Shown: piece after piece, positions 31,551-41,080 of the stretch | How the letters are laid out: each line of letters begins with the position of its first letter | Numbering within the stretch: position 1 is the stretch's first letter | From: Meghimatium bilineatum | Taxonomy: Eukaryota > Mollusca > Gastropoda > Stylommatophora > Philomycidae | Direction: 5' to 3' | Assembly: GCA_034231615.1 (NCBI GenBank) | Contig: CM067322.1 | Span: 59,030,938 to 59,094,937, forward strand | DNA length: 64,000 bases | Program-made: the position numbers and the translations under genes | Notes under the pieces: generated by a model | What the model was told of the DNA's origin: nothing | Databases searched by the model: none | What the model saw: the letters and a program-made list of their open reading frames with translations, nothing else

Positions 31551-32198
31551 GTGTGTTGTCTAGTATTATTATGTATAAGGTTAGTCATGGTCGCTGTAAT
31601 TTATTGAGTAATGGATGATAAGTTTGGGTTTCTGTAACGTGATACACATGACAAATTATCACTTTCATTTTTTCCAAAGACAGTACGTGAGAAAAGGAAG
31701 CGTGGATGTTAGATTGTGAGGTCTATGGCACCATCTTTGTCATTAGGTGGTATGCTAGTCATGTTAAGCACCTGCGATTCAAAGTACACAAATTGAGTAA
31801 ACTGTAGCTAATAGGGACACCATACATATTGTTAGTTTCTTTGTCATTCCTGCAATACGAAAGTTATGAATATATTTGTGAATATATAGTATATTCATTG
31901 TTTACCGAAATAATCACCATTCTTCAGTTTTTCTTTTTTTAAATAAAGAAAGTATCTTATGGCGAGGTAGCGCCTTTCAGTCACAACGGGGGGGGGGGGG
32001 GGGGTTACTGTTACAGATAATCCAGTCACCATTTTTCCAATATTAACATTGTGATGACAAAAACGCATTGGATATATAACTTGGTGGTTATGGTTCTGCA
32101 CCACTCCCTTAAATACATAAGCCTACTCTCGAACTCGTGGTGGCTGGATTACCAAAACTCTATTATTATTTTATGGTTAAAAAACTACGATATAAACC
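31551..32198. other. No gene; poly-G tract
   Basis: No coding motif. A run of about 17 G lies at 31,988-32,004. Confidence 0.35.
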
Positions 32199-32482
32199 AA
32201 ATTGACGTTCGTGTGTTGCCAGAGGACAGAAAGGGGGGAAGGGTAAAGAATTGCGACATTATTACCTGCCAATTATGTTGTAAGAGGCGACTAAGCAGGT
32301 CTTGGGCTCCCATTGGTTGTTTCATCCCCAAAAAGGTCAAAGCAGTAGGATGGGTCAGACCGAAAAGCGCATATATCGCAGCTAAGATATAAGCTATGAC
32401 ACAATGCACTTCATTCTCCGACCTACATAATGCTAATATTCAGGAGTCTGAGAACGAACGCAGAAGAAGAGGAGAGAAATTG
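32199..32482 (+). mobile_element. SINE-B copy
   Basis: Starts CGTTCGTGTGTTGCCAGAGG at 32,206 and ends GAACGAACGCAGAAGAAG. The core reads TTGTAAGAGGCGACTAAGCA. AAATTG flanks it on both sides (32,199-32,204 and 32,477-32,482), a possible short target duplication. More diverged than the 23-kb copy. Confidence 0.8.
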
Positions 32483-32723
32483 GACCATGTCCGCGTTTGA
32501 AAGAAGCGCGCCTCACCAAAATAGTACCTTAAATCAAATTAATTATAATAGTACCATAGTTTGTGGTACCAACAAGGGTTAAGCAATAACGAAACATAAG
32601 GATGACAAAATAGAGATTTATTACATAAACATATTATGATCAAAATTATTCATTGATGACACACACATAAATCTACGTTTACACAAGGGACTGCTTGACC
32701 ATCATGTAATAATGAATACATAC

Positions 32724-32730
<7 letters not shown>

Positions 32731-32800
<70 letters not shown>
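32731..32800. repeat. (TG)n microsatellite at LINE-Z 3' end
   Basis: About 35 TG units with no interruption. It directly follows the minus-strand 3' end of LINE-Z as the complementary (CA)n, so it may be the element's tail. Confidence 0.95.
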
Positions 32801-32802
<2 letters not shown>

Positions 32803-33050
32803 CGTCCATCACAAGTAATGATGACCATTTTTACATCCACATTTGAAAACATCTGTTAGAATTATGACCATGTCTAATAGTTCGTAGATGGCTAATGAGC
32901 CCTATACGATCTGTAAATGTTCTTGGGCAGTTCGAGCGTGGAATGACCACAGCAGACGGATTTTGATATATACGTGACTTTCTAGCTACTCTCCGCTGTT
33001 GGGCTGCAACATTTCTCCTCTTTTCACAAGATGATACGCTCTTTTTGACT
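32801..33050 (-). pseudogene. LINE-Z C-terminus with C2H2-type finger
   Basis: The minus strand encodes EKRRNVAAQQRRVARKSRIY, then SNCPRTFTDRIGLISHLRTI and RHGH. The finger's first cysteine is replaced (usual C-x-x-C reads S-N-C-P). The end GxRTFxxRIGLxSHLRTH is a nucleic-acid binding finger found at the C-terminus of one animal LINE lineage. The same end is at 35,640-35,734 (plus) and a decayed one at 38,165-38,545. Confidence 0.78.
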
Positions 33051-33059
33051 GTAAAGCGC

Positions 33060-33093
33060 CATATATATATATATATATATATACATACATACA
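33060..33093. repeat. (AT)n microsatellite
   Basis: Alternating AT run followed by ACATACATAC. Confidence 0.9.
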
Positions 33094-33152
33094 GTGGTTT
33101 TTTTTCTAGGAAAAAGGTGGGTATACGGAGTTTACAGAAGTGGATGGTCATG

Positions 33153-33354
33153 CCTTACATGTTACTTCACTTACACACAAACATGCCTATGAGACAACCT
33201 TACATGTTACTTCAGTTACACACAAAGATGCCTATGAGACAACCTTACATGTTACTTCAGTTACACACAAACATGCCTATGAGACAACCTTACATGTTAC
33301 TTCAGTTACACACAAAGATGCCTATGAGACAACCTTACATGTTACTTCAATTAC
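33153..33354. repeat. 45-bp minisatellite, 4.5 units
   Basis: Units start at 33,153, 33,198, 33,243 and 33,288, with a partial at 33,333. Units alternate between AAACATGCC and AAAGATGCC, giving a 90-bp dimer pattern. Since 45 is divisible by 3, frames stay open through it (HVTSVTHKDAYETTL repeated). I do not regard it as a protein. Confidence 0.95.
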
Positions 33355-33404
33355 ACAACTGAATAGAACCTTTGCTTTTATTTGAAACATTGATGTCAAG
33401 AGGC

Positions 33405-33765
33405 ATGCCCCATTGAGGCCAACTCCTTGACGTGGAGATGGGGCTTAGTCCAGCCAACAGAGGCTGGAAACTAAGATTGGTCGGGACAACCCAATATCGA
33501 GCAGGGTCACAATCCTGACCAAGAGAGCACGGGTGCTGAAGTCAGAGATGCCAGACCGAGAGGCGCACCAGCAACATGGTATCATGCAACCCGAATAGTT
33601 GACACTAAACCAGTTAAGGGAAGAACACTGGTCCACAGAGATTGATATCCACAGAAAGATGTATGATTGTATGGGAGCACTGGGGAGCTTTCAAATACAG
33701 CAGCATTTATGAAGAAAACAGGACTTGCTGTGTAGACATGTCAAACTGCGAACGAGAAGAAGAGG
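33405..33765 (+). mobile_element. LINE-D-related leader with GAA-type tail (possible SINE)
   Basis: CATGCCCCATTGAGG, then GGGGCTTAGT and GGCTGGAAACTAAGATTGGT, match the 5' leader of LINE-D (minus, about 56,070-56,145). The stretch ends with GCGAACGAGAAGAAGAG at 33,748-33,764. A LINE 5' leader joined directly to a LINE-type tail is the layout of a non-autonomous derivative about 360 bp long. The middle (33,540-33,720) is not recognised. Confidence 0.5.
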
Positions 33766-33773
33766 CATGGGTA

Positions 33774-35551
33774 TTTTCTGTCTCACAATGTATGTTCTCT
33801 GTCTCACAATGTGTGTTCTCTGTCTCACAATGCGTGTTCTATGTCTCACAATGTATGTTCTCTGTCTCACAATGTGTGTTCTCTGTCATGTCTCACAATA
33901 TGTGTTCTCTGTGTCACAATGTATGTTCTCAGACTCACAATTCGTGTTATCTGTCTCACAATGTATGTTCTCAGACTCACAATTCGTGTTCTCTGTCTCA
34001 TAATGTATGTTCTCAGACTCACAATGCGTGTTCTCTGTCTCACAATGCGTGTTCTGTCTCACAATGCGTGTTCTCTGTCTCACAATGCGTGTTCTGTCTC
34101 ATAATGCGTGTTCTGTCTCACAATGCGTGTTCTCTGTCTCACAATGCGTGCTTGCTGTCTCACAATGCGTGGTCTGTCTCACAATGTGTGTTTTCTGTGT
34201 CACAATGTATGTTCTCTGTCTCACAATGCGTGTTCTCTGTCTCACAATGTGTATTCTCTGTCTCACAATGTATGTTCTCTGTGTCACAATGCGTATTATC
34301 TGTCCCACATTGCGTGTTCTCTCACAATGTATGTTCTCTGTCTCACAATGTGTGTTCTCTGTGTCACAATGCGTGTTCTCTGTCTCACAATGCGTGTTCT
34401 GTCTCACAATGCGTGTTCTCTGTCTCACAATGCGTGTTCTCTCTCACAATGCGTGTTCTCTGTCTCACAATGCGTGTTCTCTGTGTCACAATGCGTGTTC
34501 TCTGTCTCACAATGCGTGTTCTCTGTCTCACAATGCGTGTTCTCTGTGTCACAATGCGTGTTCTCTGTCTCACAATGCGTGTTCTGTCTCACAATGCGTG
34601 TTCTCTGTCTCACAATGCGTGTTCTCTCTCACAATGCGTGTTCTCTGTCTCACAATGCGTGTTCTCTGTGTCACAATGCGTGTTCTCTGTCTCACAATGC
34701 GTGTTCTGTCTCACAATGCGTGTTCTCTGTCTCACAATGCGTGTTCTCTCTCACAATGCGTGTTCTCTGTCTCACAATGTGTGTTCTCTGTGTCACAATG
34801 CGTGTTCTCTGTCTCACAATGCGTGTTCTGTCTCACAATGCGTGTTCTCTGTCTCACAATGCGTGTTCTCTGTCTCACAATGCGTGTTCTGTCTCACAAT
34901 GCGTGTTCTCTGTCTCACAATGCGTGCTCGCTGTCTCACAATGCGTGGTCTGTCTCACAATGTGTGTTTTCTGTGTCACAATGCGTGTTCTCTGTCTCAC
35001 AATGTGTATTCTCTGTCTCACAATGTATGTTCTCTGTGTCACAATGTGTATTATATGTCTCACAATGTATGTTCTCTGTCTCACAATGTGTGTTCTCTGT
35101 GTCACAATGCGTGTTCTCTGTCTCACAATGCGTGTTCTATCTCACAATGCGTGTTCTCTGTCTCACGATGTGTATTCTCTGTCTCACAATGTATGTTCTC
35201 TGTGTCACAATGTGTATTCTCTGTGTCACAATGTGTATTATCTGTCTCACAATGCGTGTTCTCTGTCTCACAATTCGTGTTCTCTGTGTCCCAATGCGTG
35301 TTCTCTGTCTCACAATGCGTGTTCTCTCTCACAATGCGTGTTATGTCTCACAATGCGTGTTCTCTGTCTCACAATGCGTGTTCTGTCTCACAATTCGTGT
35401 TTTCTGTCTCACAATGCGTGTTCTCTGTCTCACAATTCGTGTTTTCTGTCTCACAATGCGTGTTCTCTTTCTCACAATGCGTGTTCTCTGTCTCACAATG
35501 CGTGTTCTATGGTCTCACAATGCGTGTTCTCTGTCTCATAATGCGTGTTCT
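33774..35551 (+). repeat. 21-bp minisatellite, about 85 units
   Basis: Consensus TCTCACAATGCGTGTTCTCTG. Most units are 21 bp, and a minority lack two bases (19 bp), for example the TTCTGTCTC and TCTCTCTC junctions. In the left part TGTATG and TGTGTG variants are common, while the middle is nearly homogeneous. Because 21 is a multiple of 3 and no unit frame holds a stop, all three plus frames stay open for 1.4-2.0 kb (SVSQCVF, LTMRVLC, SHNACSL). I treat this as a repeat, not a gene. It lies inside or beside a LINE-Z copy. Confidence 0.96.
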
Positions 35552-35734
35552 GCTGGCATCACGAAATTTGAAAAAGAAAGAACACTACGGGCAATCCACA
35601 AGCGAAAGAATCGGAAGGACAAATCCGTAAATTCTCCTACCCCGAACCTTCAGCACTCCTGCATGCACTGCAATAGAACTTTCCGTGCACGAATCGGACT
35701 CATCGGGCATCTACGAACTCACAAACTAAATTAG
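35552..35734 (+). pseudogene. LINE-Z C-terminus with intact C2H2 finger
   Basis: Immediately after the array one frame reads ITKFEKERTLRAIHKRKNRK, then CMHCNRTFRARIGLIGHLRTH and KLN before a stop at 35,732. C-x-x-C and H-x3-H spacing of a C2H2 finger is complete (C, C, H, H). This is the end of LINE-Z, whose relative at 32,801-33,050 has the same FxxRIGLxxHLRT motif. The 575-codon open frame that joins array and finger is continuous only because the repeat has no stops. Confidence 0.78.
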
Positions 35735-35858
35735 TTAATTACTTATTTTTAATTATTATATATATATTTTTTTTCTTTCATCGCATTTAATGTTTTTTCA
35801 TGCCATGCTCATATTCGCTTGCGAAGGAGGAACATCATCATCATCCTCATCAGCATCA

Positions 35859-35940
35859 TCTGTCTCACAATGTGTATTCTCTGTGTCACAATGCGTGTTC
35901 TCTGTCTCACAATGCGTGTTCTCTGTCTCACAATGTGTAA
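35859..35940 (+). repeat. Second small block of the 21-bp minisatellite
   Basis: Four units identical in type to the main array, about 305 bp beyond its end, following a CATCATCATCCTCATCAGCATC stretch. It then joins RNase H sequence at 35,943. The array or its seed was copied across the LINE-Z end. Confidence 0.92.
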
Positions 35941-35942
35941 GT

Positions 35943-36325
35943 TCACAGAGAAGACTGTTCACCAGATACAAGTATATACCGATGGATCAGCAACTAGTGC
36001 AGTGAAGAATGGAGATGCTGCAGTGTATGGATAAAATACCCGTAAGAAGACAATAAAACCATATGTTTACCAACTGGAATCTTCTGCTCCAACTACCCTG
36101 CAGATGTACAGTTCCTAAAAATTGCTGTGGAAAAAATTAAGAACATAACAAGCCAATGTCAACAGGTGATGTGTCTTACTGGTGCGATGTCTGTAATACA
36201 ACCCCTTGACAGCAATACGAGAAGTGTGCATTCAAAGAAGATTAGTACAACAATGGATATCGTCCCACTTTGACATAACATGAAATGAAAAGGCAGATAC
36301 CCTGGCAAAAGATGGAGCAACACAA
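35943..36325 (+). pseudogene. LINE RNase H fragment, plus orientation
   Basis: IQVYTDGSATSAVKNGDAAVYG (35,970-36,035) is the first RNase H strand with the catalytic aspartate. In other frames WISSHFDIT and NEKADTLAKDGAT follow (36,255-36,325). The His expected in SH(C)GIxGNE is retained but neighbouring residues differ. It runs into an inverted partner at about 36,325. Confidence 0.75.
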
Positions 36326-36720
36326 CTGTTGTGGCCAGTTCGTAGTCTGAAGCTGATGGTTTGTTCCTTGTGTGACATTTGGTGGTAGTGGTCATTTGGT
36401 TCTGCAGTTGGGTGCATCTGCTTCCACCTTTTCTTATATTCTGCTTTAAACATGGTCTTACATTCATAGTACGTATTATCATTTTCTATTTGTTCCAGTG
36501 ATCCCCCTTTCCTTGCCAGGAGATCAGCTTTTTCATTTCCAGGTATGCCACAGTGACCAGGGATCCACTGCAGTACTGTTACCACGACATTTTAGTCCCA
36601 TGACATTGACTAATCACCTACAATGACCTGATACCCATCCGTGCGCCATACAATATATCTCACATGACTTGGTTGTAGCTCTGGGTCTACCTCCCTCAGC
36701 CATTTCCTTAGGTTGTTGTC
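36326..36720 (-). pseudogene. LINE RNase H fragment, minus orientation
   Basis: TVLQWIPGHCGIPGNEKADL (36,520-36,585) and LLARKGG precede a linker with YKKRWKQMHPTAE and ISFRLRTGHN. This is the standard I-superfamily RNase H end followed by the tether. Upstream, YIVWRTDGYQVIVGD-like residues extend to about 36,720. Sequence is better preserved than the plus-strand partner it abuts. Confidence 0.8.
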
Positions 36721-37450
36721 CATGTATTCTCCATCCACACTAGTGCCAATTTACTCTGCACCGTCTGCTCCGCCTTTCGTCTATCCTCTGTCTTTCTATA
36801 TCAGCCTCTTTGCCATTCACACATTGATACCTTCCTACGACACTCTTTTCCGTGATGGTTCCCTCGTCTTCAGCCGTGCTCTCCCTGCACCCCTACCTCC
36901 GCTCCATTTCTTTCTTTGTGACGTCTCTGTTATAATTTGGGGCCCACACCGATTTGTCACTTCTTATTCTGATTTCACCTCTCTTCTTCTTTCTATCCTC
37001 CTTCTTCTCGTTGTCTCGTTCTCACCGCCCCTGTCTTGCTTTGAACTATATAGCTTTTTCTTTCACTATGACTTACTTTCTTTGTCTTAGTACACATTCT
37101 TCTACTTCTGACCTTTAGTCCTGCGTTTTTGTCACTTTTTGCCAGCAGCACTCACGTGGACAAGACTATCAGATATGTTACTTTTTATTACTAATATTTA
37201 GCTCATAAAACCTGCTCGTATCACTTTATTTTCTTCCTATTTTTACTTGTTTCGATGACACGCCTCTTTTCACTACCTAATATTTTCCTCCTTTTGTTTG
37301 ATTATATGTGCTCTGTGACTTTTCCTTTCTCTTTTCTGTTCTTACCGTATTTGTTTCCCTCTCTCTCTCTCATGTGATCTCCTGTATTCTCCATTTCCTC
37401 TTCTCTTACATTATGATTTTTGTTTGTAACATTCATTGCCTGTTACTTGT
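36721..37450 (+). other. Pyrimidine-rich stretch, no gene
   Basis: Strongly T/C-rich on the plus strand, so two frames of 112-125 codons (full of Ser, Leu, Phe, Tyr) stay open. No domain is visible. It may be a retroelement untranslated region, since it leads into the hairpin motif at 37,459. Confidence 0.4.
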
Positions 37451-37454
37451 TTGT

Positions 37455-37490
37455 GTCCTGATGAAGACTTTGTTGTCGAAACGTCATCCG
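37455..37490 (+). other. CCTGATGAAGAC...GTCGAAACGTC hairpin motif
   Basis: CTGATGA, a GAC/GTC stem with loop TTTGTT, then GAAACGTC. The parts recall a hammerhead ribozyme core, but an extra A before the stem breaks the canonical pairing, and I cannot see stems I and III. A similar stem-GAAACG unit is at 28,075-28,120. Confidence 0.35.
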
Positions 37491-37864
37491 TCACTGTGTC
37501 TCGTTGTTAGGTTGCTTTATCGTTTTATTTTGGTAACACAAATACCTATTTCTGTTCATTTTGTTATTTGCCCTGTGTTACCCCGGATACCATTTCCAAT
37601 TCTGGGTTGTTACCCGACACCGGAACTTTATCTCTTGATTACATGAAATGTATCAGTCATAAGATATAATTACATTAACTGCATTATAGTATTAAGGTAG
37701 ATATTTGTTTATTGGTTTTGGCGTTTTAACAGCAGTTATGGATGAAACCACTATACTAAACAGAACATTACTTGCTGGCGCTACCATAATTTTCATCAAT
37801 TTAATAAAGAAATTATATACAACGGAATACATTTTCAAATTGGAAAAAAATATAAATTCCGTTG

Positions 37865-38130
37865 TAAGTTCTTCTTCTGCGTTCATCCTCAAACTTCTGG
37901 ATATTGGCAAATTGTTGTCCGAAAGTGGAATACTTTGATTCACGGTGTACAACGTTTCTGCGATATCTGCGTCTTCTGCCTGCCACATCCAGTATCAACA
38001 TGGCTTATGAGACATTTAAAAAAATCCTCTTTGGGATAGAACAGCCAACTGCACTACGTCATGCATGGAGGGTAATCAGTGTTGCTATTCTTTGTTTCTC
38101 TTTCAGGTACTGGCAACACGTGCGCGTCCT
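37865..38130 (-). mobile_element. SINE-B, inverted
   Basis: Minus-strand order: head CGTGTTGCCAGTACCTGAAA near 38,100-38,120, then the CATGACGTAGTGCAG region (core badly altered), CGCAGATATCGCAGAAACGT (about 37,950-37,975), and the tail GATGAACGCAGAAGAAGAAC at 37,865-37,885. The core GTCGTAAGAGGCGACT is largely deleted. Confidence 0.75.
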
Positions 38131-38164
38131 GGCCAGTGATATTTTAAAGTGACAACATGTATAT

Positions 38165-38545
38165 TTAGTGGTAGTAGTAGTAGTAGTAGTAATAGTCGTC
38201 CATCTCAAGGCGATGATGACAGCTGTTTCAGACTTGCGCTGTTCCATCTCTCTGGTCTGCGTAAAGTTGACTGAAAATTTCAATCTTTGCATATAATTCC
38301 CTGCCCACATTTGGGACACGTATGATCAGAATTGGGCGTCTGTGTATTCAATGTTCTGTTTTTTCGGATGCAAATGTTCTCCGTGCCTACTAGATTTGAT
38401 GTTTCTCAACAATGCAAGTCCCTTTGCTGGTGTTGTTGCGATACACTGGGCGATTCTGATCGAAAGATTCCCAGGATATAGCGTCACTGTGTTAAAGCTC
38501 TTTAGAGACACTTTGAGAGTCCTACTGATTCCGGCCGGAATATTT
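38165..38545 (-). pseudogene. LINE-Z C-terminal relic with (CTA)n tail
   Basis: Broken minus frames read DAISWESFDQNRPVYRNNTS, KGTCIVEKHQI, RRTFASEKTEH and VPNVGREFYAKIEIFS. This is the C-terminal end of a LINE whose last domain is a C2H2 finger (CPxCGRxFxxKIGxxSH), with cysteines and histidines lost. The element ends in CATCGCCTTGAGATGGACGA followed by (CTA)n (38,167-38,192 on the plus strand as GTA repeats). Confidence 0.68.
38167..38192. repeat. (GTA)n microsatellite
   Basis: Eight GTA units, the tail of the LINE-Z relic. Confidence 0.9.
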
Positions 38546-38559
38546 TTAGCTTTTAAACG

Positions 38560-39440
38560 TAATTAAATTTTGTTCGATTTTTGTGTGTGCACATGCATCA
38601 CGGAAACAAGAAATAGTAATTCTAAATATATTTACATTATAATGTAATATATAATATATATATTTCGAAACAGAAATAGACAGAGAATGTGATTATCACA
38701 AGATAATTTTAAAAAAAAATAATTATGTTAATATATAAAAATTATTTTAGACAGAAAAGAAAATATGTAAATGACAAATAAATATTATTTTAGATATGAT
38801 ATTTGACCTTACCGCATTTTTGAATCAATTTTCCTCTCAAACTGTATCATCTCTGTAGATAATCCAATTACGAACACAATAATGTATAATATATATACAT
38901 AGTGCGTCAAAAATGTATTATTTAGAAAGAATTTCGACATCTATCAAAAACAGTAGACTTAACTTTACATGAAACTCAAATGAAAATATGGCTAATTTTT
39001 CTTACAAAATGGCGTAAATTTGCAAACACGATGCTAGAAGCATTTGCCAGATTGGATTTCATAATAAATGAGACCAAAGCAAATAAAATAGTTATTATTT
39101 TACGAAAATAAGTAAATTGGAAAATATATGTAAAACATATAAGGAAAAATGACGTCACAGACCCCCATTATAAAAACTTACAATAACTTAACAAAATTGA
39201 TATCAATACACATAAAAATATTGCAAGAAGTAATGTAGACATATTACACTTTCGATTGGAAACATTCTTATGTTGATATAAATACCGAAAACAACAACAT
39301 GAATGTCATTGGAGTATGACTTATAGAAGTCTTTCCGGCCAGAAGACATACGGTTTACTGACTTGTATAAGTCTCTCCGGCTGGAATCAGTTCTTCTGTC
39401 CACTGGCCAATCGTTTTCCTTTGATTATCTCACCATACAT
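38560..39440. other. No clear feature
   Basis: Very AT-rich. A plus-strand stretch near 39,000-39,090 weakly resembles an RT segment (RLDFIINETKANKIVI), but it is not enough to call. Confidence 0.3.
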
Positions 39441-39444
39441 TCTT

Positions 39445-39960
39445 ATTCTTATTCTTTCGTTCACTTGAGACATGTCTATATATGTAATTCTGTCTCCTGG
39501 ATAAAAATCACTGTCTTTTGTAGTTCACACAGTCGTCCATATAGCTTTGATTCCAGTGTTGTTTCCTCTGGCTAATATGTCTGTCTCAGCGTTTCATACT
39601 CAAAACAACTTAAATGTTTGTCACTTTGTGCTGCCTGTCCACATGTACACATGACCGTGTTGTCAATCTTGAATTTTGTGTACATGTGACTTCGGAATTG
39701 GTTGTGTCCCGTTCTGAGGCGTAGAATTACAACTTGTTCTGATCTGTTCATAATGTGATAGTCATCTTGCGTTGGTGTTAGTGGCTTTCTTATTGACTTG
39801 ATGGTCTGTTTTTTTCTTTCCTGCGGGTAGGTGATTAGTAAATTTGGTTGGTCTACGGCAGCACCTTCCTTAGCCAGTTGGTCTGATTATTCATTTCCTG
39901 GTATTCCACAGTAAGAGAGTATCCACAGCATGTTTACCCTTTACTGGTAAGACAGTTTAT
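39445..39960 (-). pseudogene. LINE-D 3' end fragment
   Basis: Matches the LINE-D end at 52,119-52,640 on the minus strand: the tail TTCAAGTGAACGAAAGAATA (39,447-39,475), the LQKTVxFxQExE-type end, CTCGQAAQSDK-like residues, and the NRFRSHMYTKF region (39,640-39,690). Upstream, the GYS-x-N-E helix of RNase H ends at about 39,930. Tail trinucleotides are GAATAA-type. Confidence 0.8.
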
Positions 39961-40034
39961 TAAGTAGTTTTTGTGATCTGCACCAACTCACCATCTAATT
40001 TATAAGTATGTTAATGTTGTGAACATCTACGATC

Positions 40035-40790
40035 TATTCCATGTTAGTTATTCATCTAGGGCCAAAGACAACATATAGGGCGGATGTCGTAGATTTCCAT
40101 GTATCGCGTTTTATTGTAATTTGTCTTAGGTCTTCATTATTTCAGATACCATGATGAAGCGCTCTCTTGTAATAGTTATACGTAAGGTCTCTCTTGGTCT
40201 TCTTCGTTTTCTCTTTCCCCTTGGTGACCACATCAAAGCTTGCCAGGGGAGTCTTTTGGTATCCATTCGCAGCGACTGTCCGATATAATTCTAGCGACTC
40301 CTTCTAATATAGGTGAATACATATTCTTGTCTTGCTTCTTGCCTGGTGACTGTGTTTGATTTAAAGTCTGACCAATGGATGTTCAGTAGTCGCCTAAGAC
40401 ATTTGTTTTCAAATGTGTTTAGTCTTTGTTCTAAGTTTGATGTTGCTTTCCAACTTTCACATGCATATGTTCATATTGGAATTATGCAGGAGTTAAAGAT
40501 TTTGCGTTTTGTGTTGTTTCTTAACCTTTTTTAATGCCATATATGTGATAGTTTATTGAATGCGTAATGCAATGCGGTTTAATATTTCTATTGATGAATC
40601 TCCTGTTGTTCATATATTGCTGCCAAACTATGTGAAGCTGTTTGCTTTTTCAAGAGTCATGTCATTTAGTTTGATGTCTGTTGATTTGTTAGTAAGGGCA
40701 AATATTTTTGTTTTGGGTGTGTTGTTTTCAAGCCGAAGTACCTATTCCATGAGTGTATCTCTAATCTGCACCAACTCACCATCTAACTTA
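40035..40790 (-). pseudogene. LINE-R-type RT C-terminus
   Basis: Minus-strand frames give RCLRRLLNIHWSDFKSN (near 40,380-40,420), RQEARQEYVFTYIRRSR, IGQSLRMDTKRLPWQALMW, SPRGKEKTKKTKRDLTYNYY, and KRDTWKSTTSALYVVFG (about 40,080-40,120). This is the C-terminal third of the LINE lineage with the GHxLRM..A..W.P.GKR..GRP pattern. Multiple stops occur. Catalytic parts are missing upstream of 40,790. Confidence 0.75.
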
Positions 40791-40839
40791 TAAGTATATT
40801 AATGTCGTGAACGAATACGATCTTGATTAGAAACTGGCC

Positions 40840-41080
40840 TCACAGCACGTGGGGCATTCCCATAAGTGCTCCGCCCTCTGTTCCAGCAGCCATTCGACAT
40901 AATTGTGTTTCGAGTATAATGCCGCCGAAATAGACGTCGACATCAGGGCACAACTCTGGCCCTTGCGACAGGTTTCTTTGTTGTTCCGCCTACCCACGCC
41001 GTGCCGTAACTAGTTCATGCACAACGTCGGCCTGTCGGAACAACATGGTAACTGTTATCGAAGGTTATGACTACGGGATT
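40840..41080. other. No feature recognised
   Basis: Higher GC than its surroundings but no coding motif or recurrent repeat. Confidence 0.3.

Noticed and set aside
33774..35551. CRISPR array
   Set aside because: Repeats touch each other with no unique spacers and the sequence is eukaryotic, so it is a minisatellite.
33642..35630. A 662-codon open frame (and two more of 477 and 575 codons) on the plus strand
   Set aside because: All three forward frames are open because a stop-free 21-bp unit is repeated. The protein would be a simple repeat, and 19-bp units shift the frame repeatedly.
35552..35734. Host zinc-finger transcription factor exon
   Set aside because: The single FRARIGLIGHLRTH finger and preceding basic segment are typical of the C-terminus of a LINE, and two relatives lie within 6 kb.
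37455..37490. Functional hammerhead ribozyme
   Set aside because: CTGATGA and GAAA are present, but the stem II junction is not canonical and stems I and III cannot be seen, so I list it only as a motif.
36713..37646. Two hydrophobic frames of 112-125 codons that could be membrane proteins
   Set aside because: The DNA is a T/C-rich tract, which automatically encodes Ser/Leu/Phe. No start context, domain or conservation is visible.
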